The notes under the pieces were generated by a model. The model was given only the letters and a program-made list of their open reading frames with translations. It did not search any database and was not told the origin of the DNA. Shown piece after piece: positions 1-11,683 of a stretch of 64,000 nucleotides of DNA. A program made the translations under genes and the position numbers. Origin of the DNA: Allodiplogaster sudhausi (lineage: Eukaryota; Nematoda; Chromadorea; Rhabditida; Diplogasteridae); NCBI GenBank assembly GCA_945643635.1, contig CALZFC010000090.1, positions 449,501 through 513,500 on the forward strand, given 5' to 3'. Each line of letters opens with the position of its first letter. Position 1 is the stretch's first letter.

Positions 1-149
1 GTGTACCTTTCTGGGTGTCACTCGAAACCGACGCTTGTGCGTGGTTATTCTAGTGATACTCCTAAGAAGGAAGGTCCACGTTGTTAGTAGCCTAGGCTAG
101 TCTGTCATCCACTAGACCGATCTAGACCTTACAGATGTTTGATTCAATA

Positions 150-3100
150 TAATCTCGTACAAGTTCCATAATCGCAGCCGAGAACGTTGCTCGGCTTCGG
201 GAAACTCGCGTCCATGCAACCGCACGAAGAGAAGATAACGTCTTGTTGGCATGAGCGAAAACAGCTCTGGAACGAGATTACATGAGTAAAATGTTCAAAG
301 CGAGAGCAGCAATACATTTCAGACAATAAATGGATTCGACTACCTATCTGATTTACTGATTCGATCTTCTGATTTGATTTACTATCTGATTTTTTTAATT
401 GATTTTAATATCTGATTTCATATATGATTTACTAATGTAATTTACTGCTTTGCTCACTTCAACTGAGTAGCCACCCCCTGCGTAGAACGAAGCAACTTCG
501 GCTGATGAATGAACGCAGCTGCCGAGGAGACGAACTGATTTCTGGAAAAAGCAATACGTTCTCGGCGATACATTAAGCAGACGCTTTTCTCACTATTCGA
601 AACGGAACCTTGTTCACTTGGAAATAGCTCGATGTCGCATCCAGAGAAGAAGGCAGAGGCGACTCCATCGAAATTCGTTGGCCGGCTGTACAAGTCATTC
701 TTCATTGATAAAAATTTTTTAAATCACAATGGGCTGGATTACTTCTGTAGGAATTAAAAAAAAAAAGATATATCATTTTAGTTGAAGTGACTACAAATAA
801 AAAACGGTGCACTTACGTGTTGCGATAAAGACATTGACACCGCTGACTTCATTCCATCCCGGACTTTCATGAGGCATCGATTTCAGCTTCACTCGAAGTT
901 CTTTAGTCGATGAAGAAAGGATGTTAAGATTAAAAGAAGCATCATTTCTCACCTCCACGTTGACCAATATGGCGAGTTCGTAAGGAGTCATTTGAATTTA
1001 TTATGAAACAGGTACCGAGAGAAGAGTCGAAGTGCTCCGTGAACAATTCTCTTAATTCATAATTACTTATTTCACGATTCATAGTTGAATTTAGATGGTA
1101 AGGCGAAAGCTTCTGAAGATTTTATAAAAAATAATCATCGTGTTATTTCCGCCTTTCTATGTTACTCTCTCTATTTCCCTCTCCATCGCTCTCTTTCTCA
1201 TTTAAAAGAGATCATAACAGAAAACGCCAGCCCGCTTGGTTACAATATCCGGCCAATATTGGTTGCTACAAGCATGCGTTCCAAGTGAATGAATCCAATG
1301 GCCCCGCCGCGGTATTGTTCCGGCAAATTTTTTTATGAAGTAGGCGGGAAATTAAAATATCCGAGAATTCCATTAGAGAATACTGTAAATTTTATCAGGG
1401 CAGAGGGATTTGTGTGACTTCAGTATAGTTGCAATCGACTTTTCTAACTCAATATGACCCATTCCTCTTACCCAATCTTGATCTCTTTCCGTTCGAATGC
1501 CGCATACTCGACGATGTCCTCAAGCTGCCAGCTCATCTCCCTCAGCCTCTCCTCTCCGAGTGGCGCGAGCAGAGAGGGAAGAGCCGCCCGGAAGACGCCC
1601 AGCGAGGAATGACTGCGGGACATCAGCTAAGAAAATGTATGTGATATTAATTTTTTTTAACAGTGTTTTATGGCTAACGAAAATGTCACTCAAAATTTGT
1701 GACAAACTGAATTCCGAAACAGCAAAACTAGCCTTAAGGACGGCATCTTCTGCTGTTTTTGATAGTTCGGCGACGGTTCGAAGTTTACTTGCCTCTAAAA
1801 TTAAATTCTATTGCCGTGTAAATAATGTAAAAAGGAAAAGAATCCGACCAATGGTGCAGAGTGAGCCCGCGTAGCCAGCCGAGCACGTGCAGGAGACTTG
1901 GGAGGTGGAGCTGCTGTTCGTGGCACACGAAGCAGCCAGGTCGACCGTCTGGCATCTTACAAATGCAAAATGGGGCTCAATGACGCGAGATGCTGACTTT
2001 ATTCACCTCCCACTAAACGTCTCCTTTCCCAAAGAGAGGAGTTTGTTATTATATTCGTTTTCAGTGTGCATAGATATTTATTCTTCTTCCTGAACATTTT
2101 TTCTCTTTTTTTTCAGAACCCCTCTGACGGTTCTGAAAAAAAGAGAAAAAAATGTTCAGGAAGAAAAATAAATATCTATGCACACTGAAAACGAATTCCT
2201 TAACTTATTGTTAGTGAGCGGAGCTTATGCCGCCTCTCTCAATATCTATACGAATCCGTTAACACGGACAATTAGTACCCGTTAAACCCGTTAACAGGAA
2301 TTGATTCTTTCTGATTGAAGTTAGGTATCCTTACAAAACAAACAAAGTAAAGATTTTGATGTTGGCGCTTAAAAAGGGGCACACAAATATAACGATGCAG
2401 ACAAGATTTTCTTGAAAAGTTCTAAATTTTGCCAAGTAAAGTAAGTTTTAACGAATTCATTGTACATCGAAGCAGCTGTTGCGCTCGGAGCCGCGGCGTA
2501 TGTGAGCCGCGGCGTATGTTCCGCAGGGAATGGAAGCTGACAATGAGGTTACGGTTGATAAAGACGTCGTTGAAGTGGACGTGGAAGTCGACGTTGACAG
2601 AACTGTGGACTTTGTTATCATGTTAGAAGTAGAGGTAAAGATAGCGGATGAAGTTGTGATATCTTCCGTTGTCGAGGTGGTCAGAGTTGTGGACGTTGTA
2701 ATCATGTCAGAAGTAGAAGTAAAGATATCGGTTGAGCTTGTAATCTCATCCGTTGTAGAAGTGGGTTGAACCGTGGAAGTTGTTATCTCTTCAGTGGTAG
2801 TCGTTGTTTCTTCCGCTGTTGTAGTCGTCGTACTTGTCGAGGTCGTCGTTGACGTCGTGGTCTCTGAAGACTTGGCTTAATCCATGATCAGACAGAAATA
2901 TGTAGTTCGTATGTATGTCGCCTATTTGAGACTTAAAATTTTCCATTCTTTACACATAAATTCATAGGTATTTCCAATGGTTTGAATTTCGTTTCCTTTT
3001 TATTCTACAACGTACTATGTACATGATGTATTTATATACCAAGAATATTGCGAAAAATTTCACGGTTTGGCTAATCCTCATCGATTTCTTGATTGAACGA

Positions 3101-4457
3101 TTTTACTGATTTAAATATTGAGTGATACCATTGGGTTTGCAGCACGACATGCCGCCTGTCCCCGAATTCACCGTTCCATTGTCATAACGAATCATGCTGG
3201 AGTAGTTCACATTGTAGCACTCCGTGTATTGGACAGGCCCATCCCAAGGGACAGTCGCATCCCAAGGGTAGTCCCTAACCTGTGAGATGTGGCCCTCTCT
3301 TCCGATCAACGGTCTTTTGAACCCTTTATCTGTTTGTTGATATATAAAAGTCTTTGCGCCGTTTTTCAGTGACCCCAAACTCACAAACAGAAGTCCGGGC
3401 GGATTGCACCGATAGGTATCGCATGGGTTCTGCTCTGTTACGAAGAGAGAGGTGTCGGCGACGAAATCCAACGGGGCAGTTGTTGTATGAGATAAGCTTG
3501 CGGCAATTTGTGCAAGTTTCGGCCGCTGCTGGAATAAGGTTTATGACTAACGGCTCAAACGGTCATTTTTGAGGCAGCTACATTTGGACTTTGAGGCTAA
3601 TGTGTGAATTAGAGAGCAGAATAAGAGAAGGAGACATTTCCCAACGTGCCCCAGATGGCCGGATCTGAAGTCACCGCACATGTACAAGTGGTCGTAGCAA
3701 GAATGGTAGTCGCTTGTGGGGATGCTCTCCATTGGCCCTTAATATTGTCGTTTCGAACTCCTCATGATTTTAGGCATATCGTCGTTATCCGATGTTCCAT
3801 CAAGGAAACTATCTAACGTACATTGCGGCAATTGACGCGAGTCGTATAGTAAACAGAAGTGTCATTATCCTTAAATGTATATAACCTCACATCAGAAGTA
3901 AACTACAAAAGGAGAAAGAGAGAGAAAGGGAGAGATTGTTTAGATCTCTCACACATCGCGTGATTCCCTTCCTGCATACGAGATACCACAGTGACATGCC
4001 GCGGTCATAGAAAGCGTAGAGATTGCTATGATCCCATGTCTCCGTTCCCGGCGGCGGCCCAGGCGTATCAGGTGGAATCGTGCATTCTACTGTGCAGTCA
4101 ACTGTTTAATACCGCTAAAAATAGTGGTATTTGTGGGTGTTTTCAAACACTTTTCGTTAAGAAAAAGTGCTATTCTTCTTTCAGTATTATGTTTTGTGAT
4201 GTAAAGATACATGGTGGAGGCGTTGTAGTCGGCTCAGAAGTAGTTGAAGTGTCGATGGACATTACTAAAAAAAGTACTAGTTTCTTCACAACTGAAGTTA
4301 AAAAAGTTAAAATAGAAATTACAAGAATATCTTGTGCGATTAATGTTTTTCAGAAAATAAAACACACATTAAAAAATTTACCTGCAAATGCTCCTAAAAG
4401 CAGTGAAGCGACCGCTTGGATTGACGGCACAAGTCGAGTGAATCTTTGCATGAGCAT
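150..4457 (-). CDS. DEG/ENaC-type channel gene, array copy 1 (3' end outside window, probably frameshifted)
   Basis: Reads right to left. Approximate exons: signal-like segment 4382-4457; Pro/Thr linker 4206-4262; Cys-rich exons 3958-4100, 3840-3885, 3650-3745, 3375-3535 and 3135-3280; Thr/Ser mucin-like 2483-2879; EGF-like 1850-1960; 1725-1805; 1480-1635; palm exons 950-1062 (motif GTCFIINSND), 822-905, 613-690, 465-550 and 150-280 (motif SCFRSCQQDVIF). The final CPPAC and last-helix exons would lie beyond base 1. The family forms trimeric Na+ channels in the plasma membrane; the ligand is not predictable here. A 16-bp duplication at 2488-2519 shifts the frame at the end of the mucin exon. 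The EGF exon would then be read without its cysteines, so this copy is probably not making the standard protein. Confidence 0.72.
2053..2196. repeat. Near-perfect 68-bp-arm palindrome
   Basis: The left arm at 2053-2120 is the near-exact reverse complement of 2129-2196, with an 8-nt spacer (CCTCTGAC). It lies in the intron between the mucin-like and EGF-like exons of array copy 1. The same intron in copy 2 (about 9580-9640) has the flanking sequence without the palindrome. This suggests a recent fold-back or template-switch event. Confidence 0.93.
2488..2519. repeat. 16-bp tandem duplication in coding exon
   Basis: The unit GAGCCGCGGCGTATGT occurs twice in a row (2488-2503 and 2504-2519). Copies at about 9770, 20780 and 48100 have a single unit. 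Sixteen is not a multiple of three, so the duplication changes the reading frame at the 3' end of the mucin-like exon. Confidence 0.9.
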
Positions 4458-5900
4458 CAACAACATACCAGAATTCAAAGTGTTAGATTGATTTAATTCC
4501 GGCTATAAATAATATTTAAAATGAAGATAAGCTGTCCACACGCATTTTCGACCCCAGAGTGAGTGAGCTCCGTTTCTGAATGTCATGAAATATCCCAAGA
4601 ATCTTGATCTATTGGGACCTCGGAATGCTTTACATGGTCTGGCTTGTGTGGAGAGACTCTGCCTCCATGTCTCTAATGCCTTTCTCGTTCTTTCTATCTC
4701 ACTCTCTCGCCCACTACCTACCGCTTGCCTCCCTCTAATTCTTTCCCTTTCTAACTCTCTCTCTCCCTCTCTCTCGCTCTCTTTAACTGTTGCTCATTCC
4801 CTCTCACTCTCTCACTCTCTAATTCTCGCTAACTCTTTCTCTCTCATGCTCATACTCTCTCTCCACCTAATTCTCGCTTAATCTCTTTCTCTTTCGTCCG
4901 TCTGTATTGCCAATTCCTTTCCTGGTGATGATTTCTTGGGCTTCTTTCTTCGTGTTGTATATTTTTTCTTTGATTCTCTTTGCGGTCTGTCATCTCTACT
5001 TGTTTCATTGGGCAAATCGTAGACAAAAGCAGAATTGAGAAATCATTTGCACTTAGGAAGGAAGATTCTCTGCGTGGTCTAGACAGAGGAGCGCATTGCT
5101 GAGTAGCGATGGCAAAGTGTGACTACAGACCTACACATTATTGAGATACAACCGACGAGATCTTGGATCCCACTACTTTCACCCCGCTTGCACACAAAAC
5201 AACTTTGATTCATCCAACGGTTTCATCAAACAATATTGTTCAGTTTTGCCCCGAAACAGTACAGGAATGGCCACAACGATAAGATACATTTAATGGCATG
5301 AGATTACAGAATTTGAATTGAAGAAACGACCGCTAAAAGTGAAAATATGACGGAAGAACATATAAGCAGTAACGGCCAGGATCTTGCTACCAAACACATC
5401 TAAGAAGATTCGAGCAACTCCGAATGCATCTCAAGTTGCCTATAGATGCTCTTGAAAAGAGTAAAATATTATAGTTAACAATTGATAGAGATTAGATCAA
5501 TGATAAGGGTATCATCAAATCTCAAATGTTTTGAAGATAAGACTAACGATGCTGAATCTGTATATGAACACAGTTCTTTTTTTAATAAAGCGAATATCTT
5601 ACAACTGTTCATGCCACTTGGTCAAAAAATCCTCTCCGAGACTTAATATGCATACACACTTTATATGTTGTAACAACAAACCAAGCTGCTCAATACAATC
5701 ATGCTAGTGGAATAATTTGACGTCTCTTAGGCTGTCAGTGAGTGTATGTACTTATATCCGCGATTTAAATGGTGCCTTGTTTTCTGATGTTAAAACATTG
5801 AGTGTTCTCAGTTCTTCCTTTTTCCTGCTCAAAAGCAAAAAATGCTTGTGAAGAGACGAGCTATCCTGATCATTTGCGAGTCCGAGCAGAGCACCGCAAA
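4458..5900. other. Upstream/spacer region of array copy 1
   Basis: This is non-coding DNA homologous to the upstream regions of the other copies (about 11700-12700, 24440-25140, 25150-25990, 51200-51650, 57960-58900). It contains a CT-rich tract at 4677-4884, GA-rich on the sense strand, and a block around 5090-5240 that recurs upstream of every copy. A promoter is expected here, but I see no definite TATA box. Confidence 0.5.
4677..4884. repeat. CT/GA microsatellite tract upstream of copy 1
   Basis: This is an imperfect (CT)n-rich tract. Equivalent tracts lie upstream of the other copies at about 11905-12010, 24618-24720, 25515-25650 and 58130-58200, so its position is conserved in the repeat unit. 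Confidence 0.8.
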
Positions 5901-5915
5901 GGAGCACGTTACTAA
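5878..5915 (-). pseudogene. Ghost fragment of a DEG/ENaC last-helix exon
   Basis: The minus strand encodes CGALLGLAN, matching the GGALLGLSI core of the last-helix exon, but nothing else of the exon is present. Similar relics occur at about 26695-26725 and 58865-58905, always in the spacer between array copies. Confidence 0.5.
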
Positions 5916-6472
5916 ACAACAAAAAGTACATGGAAGTCTCTCGGCCTTCTCGACTGACCATGAGACAGGCTCGGATTTGTCAAAGCAAAACCTAATTTGA
6001 TGCGATTTGCGAGAGTATCAAAATGGCTAGTGACCAAGATTTCGCTCAAAAGCTCGTTATAGGTACTTTTTAACACGGCGAAACCATTGGAATTGGTCCG
6101 GGAGTCTGAAAACGCGATTTTGGCGAGCTGCGCGCATTCCTCGCGTGCGTTGACGCGACATTGTTGTTGCTGTGAGGCGTGGGTTATTGTTGCGTATCGG
6201 GTGCGGAGCATGAGTATCCGCGGTATATATGATATTTGGGGCTTGTGTGATTCAGGATGAAGTCGGAGCGCGACTCCGCTGTCGAGGAGTCCCTTTCCCC
6301 CCACCGTCTTATCGCATATTTTTTTATTGTATTTTAGCACACCATCTATGAATTCCTGGTGCATTTCTTTCTTTCTAGTCTTCTTTTTGAGCTGTGAATT
6401 ATGGTGTTTGATTGCTTTCTGGTGTAATGCGTAGAGGGGCCAGCCAAGTGATAAGGACCAGTTAATGAGCAT
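5912..6472 (-). CDS. Unrecognised intronless 186-codon ORF
   Basis: This ORF has an ATG start and an uninterrupted frame of 186 codons, in a segment not shared with the other spacers except at its 3' end, which overlaps the ghost last-helix relic. The predicted protein is basic in its first third (around KKKTRKKEMHQEF) and has no signal peptide or membrane segment. I recognise no domain. It could be a chance ORF, a processed gene remnant or part of a mobile element. Confidence 0.3.
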   Translation of the reverse strand: MLINWSLSLGWPLYALHQKAIKHHNSQLKKKTRKKEMHQEFIDGVLKYNKKICDKTVGGKGLLDSGVALRLHPESHKPQISYIPRILMLRTRYATITHASQQQQCRVNAREECAQLAKIAFSDSRTNSNGFAVLKSTYNELLSEILVTSHFDTLANRIKLGFALTNPSLSHGQSRRPRDFHVLFVV

Positions 6473-6599
6473 ATTTGAGTTGTATTGTTTGTTTTTCTTG
6501 TTCGGCTTTTAGTCTCTTTTGCCTATCCATCTTCTTTTAAATCATTGCCTTTATAAACTTTACTCTCTTCGTGCCCTGTTGTTGGCGTTGCAGGAGAGA

Positions 6600-7150
6600 A
6601 CAAATTTATAATACGGCCGCGACCGCACCCTTCTTGAAATGTTGACTGTAGATGTATTTGTGTACGTGTATAGGAAATACGGCGACTAGTGTTAGCTAGC
6701 CTTTCCCCTTTTTAATCAATGATGCTCATTTCAATGTCGATTATAATTGTATAATTGCTGGTTTTCTTTTGTTTCGTCTGGGTAATCCCCAATTCCTACT
6801 GCTTAATATTATAGCCTCACTTACACACAAAGTGCACAAAACACTCCTCCTTGGCAAATTTATTCAACGACACCCTTATTACATATGTTTCGCATCTTTC
6901 TTCCAAAATTCCTTTCTTTGCTTCATCTTCTGCAATTTGTAACCTTGGTGTTCAAATCGACAGAAAGCTCACATTCAATCTTTCGCATTCTCTTAGAGGA
7001 ATTTTTGTGGCTTTGGGATACAAGCAAACAAAGTTTCTAGAAGGCGAAAAATAAAGATTATTTAATCGCCGGACCTTCTTTGACTCACAGAGTCAACAAA
7101 TGCAAGTACTTAGTACAAATAAATGTGGATATTCAAAATCTACAGATCAT
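6600..7150. repeat. Duplicated spacer block, possibly LINE-derived
   Basis: This block is homologous to about 52960-53560; both contain a shared stretch beginning CCTTTCCCCTTTT. The plus strand at 6940-7000 encodes NLGVQIDRKLTF, similar to the region after the catalytic motif in LINE reverse transcriptases, but the frame is short and degraded. In both places the block lies just downstream of a DEG/ENaC last exon. Confidence 0.4.
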
Positions 7151-7187
7151 AAGACATTAGCTATGTCTGCAAATAGCGAAGATCTCA

Positions 7188-10100
7188 CTATTCTACATTC
7201 GTCCGGCATAAAATGAAGAGGAGGAGTACAATCTCCGCGATGAATGAGATTGAAAGTCCAAGCAATGCGCCGCCAAACGAGCCAGCTGCACTCATCAGGG
7301 TGCTTAGCTTAAAACACATAAATATGTATATATATATTTTTTTTAAATAAAATATAAAAAATAATAGAAAAAAGCTATTATGAATTTCCATATCTCCAAG
7401 ACAAGTGATAATTGAATTCATTTAGTATTGACTAAATGAATTCAATTACCTCAAGCACATTCTACTGGAAAATATACTTAAAAGAGAGGCCCAAACCGAG
7501 TTTCTGTAATGCTCTGTAGTGGAGCCAACAATGATGCTGCCCAGATAGACATGAACTTCACTCTGAGGAAATTAAATAAATTATTTGTGCTATTCCTATC
7601 AAATTGTTCAATGGAAAAAATATTTGAATATTTCGCTAATTAAATTGCAAAATTATACGGTGCTTGTCTTGTTGCATGTTCTGTACGAATGGGTTCGCGC
7701 CGAGTTCACACATGCCAACTGCAATTTCTTTTCCATCTAGAACATTCTCCTGACTCTCTCCCCTGTCTCTCCCTCACTCTTATTCTTTCTCTTTACAATC
7801 TCTCCCTCGCTCCTCTCTCACATTCCTATTGAATGACGTCACCCTCGTTGGCTGCTGAACTGTTGATGCGAGAACACGGAATTCTTCGGTCTGGCAAGCG
7901 GGTGGACAGAAACATTCGCTTGTTTTCTCTGCGAATCGAGCCGTCGCTTCAGCCACGCACGTCGACCCTTCGTTATTGTTTTAATTATTCAATAAATTGT
8001 TTTGGACAAAATTTTTTTTACAACTATTAAGATTTAAAAATACATACTTAGAAGTTTGATTCAATTTAATTTCCTACAAGTTCCATAATTGCAGCCGAGA
8101 ACGTTGCTCGGCTTCGGAAAGCTCGCGTCCATGCAACCGCAAGAAGCGAAGATAACGTCTTGTTGGCACGAGCGAAAACAGCTCTGACACAAGATTTTAG
8201 GAGGAAGGCGTACAAAGCGAAAGCAGCGTTTAAGACTATAAATTTATTGTTCTATCTTATTTTCCGATTTTATTTACTGATTTGTTCACTTCAACTGAGT
8301 AGGCGCCCCCTGCATAGAACGAGGCAACTTCGGCTGATGAATGCACGCAGCTTCCTTGGAGGCGAGTTGATTTCTGGAAATAGTTCATTTATTTTATTTT
8401 AAATCAAACAGTAGTTTAAATATTACAGCACCTTGCTCACTTGGAAATAGCTGGATATCGCATCCAGTGAGGAATGAAGAGGCGACTCCATAGTTATTTG
8501 TTGACCAGCTATAAAACTTGTTGATTGATCATTCAAAAAAATCATGGTGGTTGAGTTACTTCTTTTACACATTAGAAATCTTTTCTTTTGTAAAAAAATA
8601 TATGTCTTATTAATTGAAATTACTAGAAGAAGAAAGCGGTTCATTTACGCGTTTTGATGAAGACATTGACTCCGCTGACTTCACTCCATCCCGGACTTTC
8701 ATGCGGCCTCGAATTGAGCTGCTTCTGAAAAATTTAAAAATTATAATCATAATGCCTTTTCCGTCTTTCACTCTGTTACTCTTTCTCTCTCTCTCTAATA
8801 TAAATAATTAATGCATGTTGTAATTGCCGGGTTCATCACCCTCATTCTAATGCGCAAATTCGTAAGTTGTACAAAACCGCTGCGTGAGCACGCGCCAATA
8901 AGAGGTCGAAGGCCCACGTCAATCACATATTTTTTCTCTGATCGCCCCTCCTTTAACCGTACTGGATCTTAATCTCTTTCCATCTCCCTCTCACTCTGTC
9001 TCTTCCTCTCTCCTTCGTTCTCTCTCCTCTCTCTCTCTCTCTCTTTCTCTCCCTTTCACCCTCTTACCCGATCTTGATCTCCCTCCTTCCGAATGCTGCA
9101 TACTCGATGATGTCCTCGATCTTCCAGCTCATCTCCCTCAGCCTCTCCTCTCCGAATGGCGCGAGCAGAGAGGGAAGAGCCGCCCGGAAGACACCCGGCG
9201 AAGAGTGACTGCGGGACATGAGCTTAAAAAATGTCTGGTTTAAAACCAATGATTCGTTAAAAAAATTTAAAACCAGCCTCAAGGACTGCATCTTCTGTTG
9301 TTTTTGCTAGCTCGGCGACGTTTTGAAGTTTGCTTGTGTCTAAATGTACATTGGCGTGTAAATTACACGCAAAATAGTGTTAGAAGAAAATTAATCCGAC
9401 CAATAGTGCAGAGTGAGCCTGCGTAGTCAGCCGAGCACGTGCAGGAGACTTGGGAGGGGGAGCTGCTGTTCGAGGCACACGAAGCAGCCAGGTCGACCGT
9501 CTGGCACCTTACAAGTACAAAAAGGGGGCTCAATGACGCGAGATGCTGACTTTTTTCACCTCCCACTAAACGTCTCTTTTCCCAAAGATAGTTTCTCACC
9601 CTACAGCTATGAAAAACACTGAAAACGAATGCTTACTTTGTGGGCGGAGCCTATATCTGCTCTCTCAATACCCAAATAAAACGATGCAGACAAGATTTGT
9701 TTGAAAAGTATTTTGCCAAGTAAAGTAAGTCTTAACGTAATGATTGTACATCAAAGCAGCTGTTGTGCTCTGTGCCATGGCGTATGCTCCGCAGGGAATG
9801 GAAGCTGAAGTTACAGTTGATAAAGACGTTGTTGAAGTGGACGTGGAAGTCGACGTTGACAGAACTGTGGACGTTGTAATCATATTAGAAGTAGAGGTAA
9901 AGATATCGGTTGAGGTTGTGATCTCTTCCGTTGTCGAGGTGGACAGAACCATGGAAGTTGTGATCTCTTCAGTCGTAGTCGTTGTTTCTTCCGCTGTTGT
10001 AGTCGTCGTACTTGTCGAGGTGGTCGTTGACGTCGTGGTCTCTGAAGACTTGACATTCTCCTTGCTCACAGAGAATACGTATTACAAAGTTCTCATTATG

Positions 10101-11683
10101 AACAGAAATAGCTCGTATAACGTCTTATTTGAGGCTTTAAATATTCTATTCTTTACATATAGACATTTCCAATGGTTTGAATTTCGTTTCCTTTTTATTT
10201 TACAACGTACTATGTACATGATGTATTTATATACCAAGAATATTGCGAAAAATTTCACGGTTTGGCTAATCTTCATCGATTTATTATTGAACGATTTTAA
10301 TTATTTAAATATTGAGTGTTACCATTGAGTTTGCAGCACGCCATGCCGCCGGTCCCCGCAATCACCGTTCCATTGTCAGTACGAGTCATGCCGTAGTTCT
10401 CATTGTAGCACTCCGTGTATTGGACAGGCCCATCCCAAGAGTAGTCGAAGTCCCTGACCTGTGAGATGCTTGGCCTCATCCGATTAATTGTCTTTTGAAC
10501 CCTTTTTCTGTTTGTTGTTGTTATATGTGCATAAAAGTCTTTGCGTAGTTAAGACGCCTTTTAGTGGCATCTAAACTCACAAACAAAAGTCCGGGCGGAT
10601 TGCATCGATAGGTATTGCATGGGTTCTGCTCGGTTACGAAGAGCGAGGTGTCGGCGACGTATCCAACGGGGCAGTAGTCGTTATATGAGTATAGCTCGCG
10701 GCAATTTGTGCAAGTTTCGGCCACGGCTAGAATGAGTTGATGATTTACGGCTCAAATTGTTATGTTTGACACCGCTACATTTGGTGAGTTGCCTTGAGGC
10801 TAATGTGTGAATTAGAGAGCAGAATAAAAGAAGGAAACATTTCCCCAACGTGCCCCAGATGGCCGGATCTGAGTTCACCGCACATGTACAAGTGGTCGTC
10901 GCAAGAATTGTCGTTGCTTGCGGATATGCCCTCCATTGGCCCTTAATGTTGTCGTTTCGCACTCCTCACATAATCGTTATCAGTTGTTTCATCAAGGAAT
11001 TATGTAACGTACACTGGACCAATAGACGCGAGTCGTGTAGTAAACAGAAGTGCCATTATCCTTAAATGTGTGTACATATGTATGTATATAACATCAGAAG
11101 AATATGTACCTTAGATGGACAAACAGAGAGAAATATAGACAAAGGGTGAGAAAAATAATTTAGAACTCTCACACATCGCGTGATGCCCTTCCTGCAGAAG
11201 AGATACCAATCGTTATAGAAATGGTAAAAGGAAGCGTAGAGATTGCTATGTTCCCATGTCTCCATTCCCGGCGGCGGACCAGGCGTCTCGGGTGGAATCG
11301 TGCATTCTACTGTGCAGTCAACTGTTTATTACCGCTTAACCTAATGGTACTTGTGGGTGTTTTCAAACACTTTTCGTTAAGAAAATGTGTTATTCTTCTT
11401 TCACTATTATGTTTTGCGTGTAACAATACATGGTGGAGGCGTTGTAGTCGGCCCAGAAGTAATTGTAGTGTCCACGGCATTTACTAAAAGAAACTACTAG
11501 TTGCTTCACTAATGAATGTAAAAAGATAAATTTAAAATGGATATAACGAGAAAATGTCTTGTGCGATGAAAGTTTTCCAGAAAATAAAATACCTAAAAAA
11601 AATTCACCTGCTAATGCTCCAAAAAGCAATGACGTGATCATATGGAGTGACGACCCAAGTCGAGCGAATCTTTGCATGCGCAT
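7188..11683 (-). CDS. DEG/ENaC-type channel gene, array copy 2 (one palm exon missing)
   Basis: Approximate exons: signal-like 11610-11683; linker 11415-11475; Cys-rich 11172-11302, 11015-11063, 10845-10948, 10560-10735 and 10330-10465; mucin-like 9745-10058; EGF-like 9405-9515 (CQTVDLAASC then CTCSADYAGSLC); 9275-9345; 9065-9222; 8655-8735; 8435-8510; 8283-8375; 8060-8190 (SCFRSCQQDVIF); 7845-7970 (SECFCPPACQTE); 7665-7735; 7500-7575; last helix 7188-7315 (GSFGGALLGLSI, with the G-x-S filter GLS). The exon carrying the GTCFTINSN motif, present in copies 1, 3, 4 and 6, is not found between 8740 and 9060. The protein would lack a conserved palm segment, so the copy is either divergent or non-functional. 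Confidence 0.7.

Noticed and set aside
3991..4491. Plus-strand ORF of 166 codons
   Set aside because: It runs antisense across three exons and two introns of array copy 1 and has no domain. The conserved reading frames are on the minus strand.
9744..10328. Plus-strand ORF of 194 codons rich in Val and Glu
   Set aside because: It is the antisense of the Thr/Ser-rich mucin-like exon: ACN/TCN codons read backwards give Val/Glu-like codons. The same happens at 2530, 20743 and 48071.
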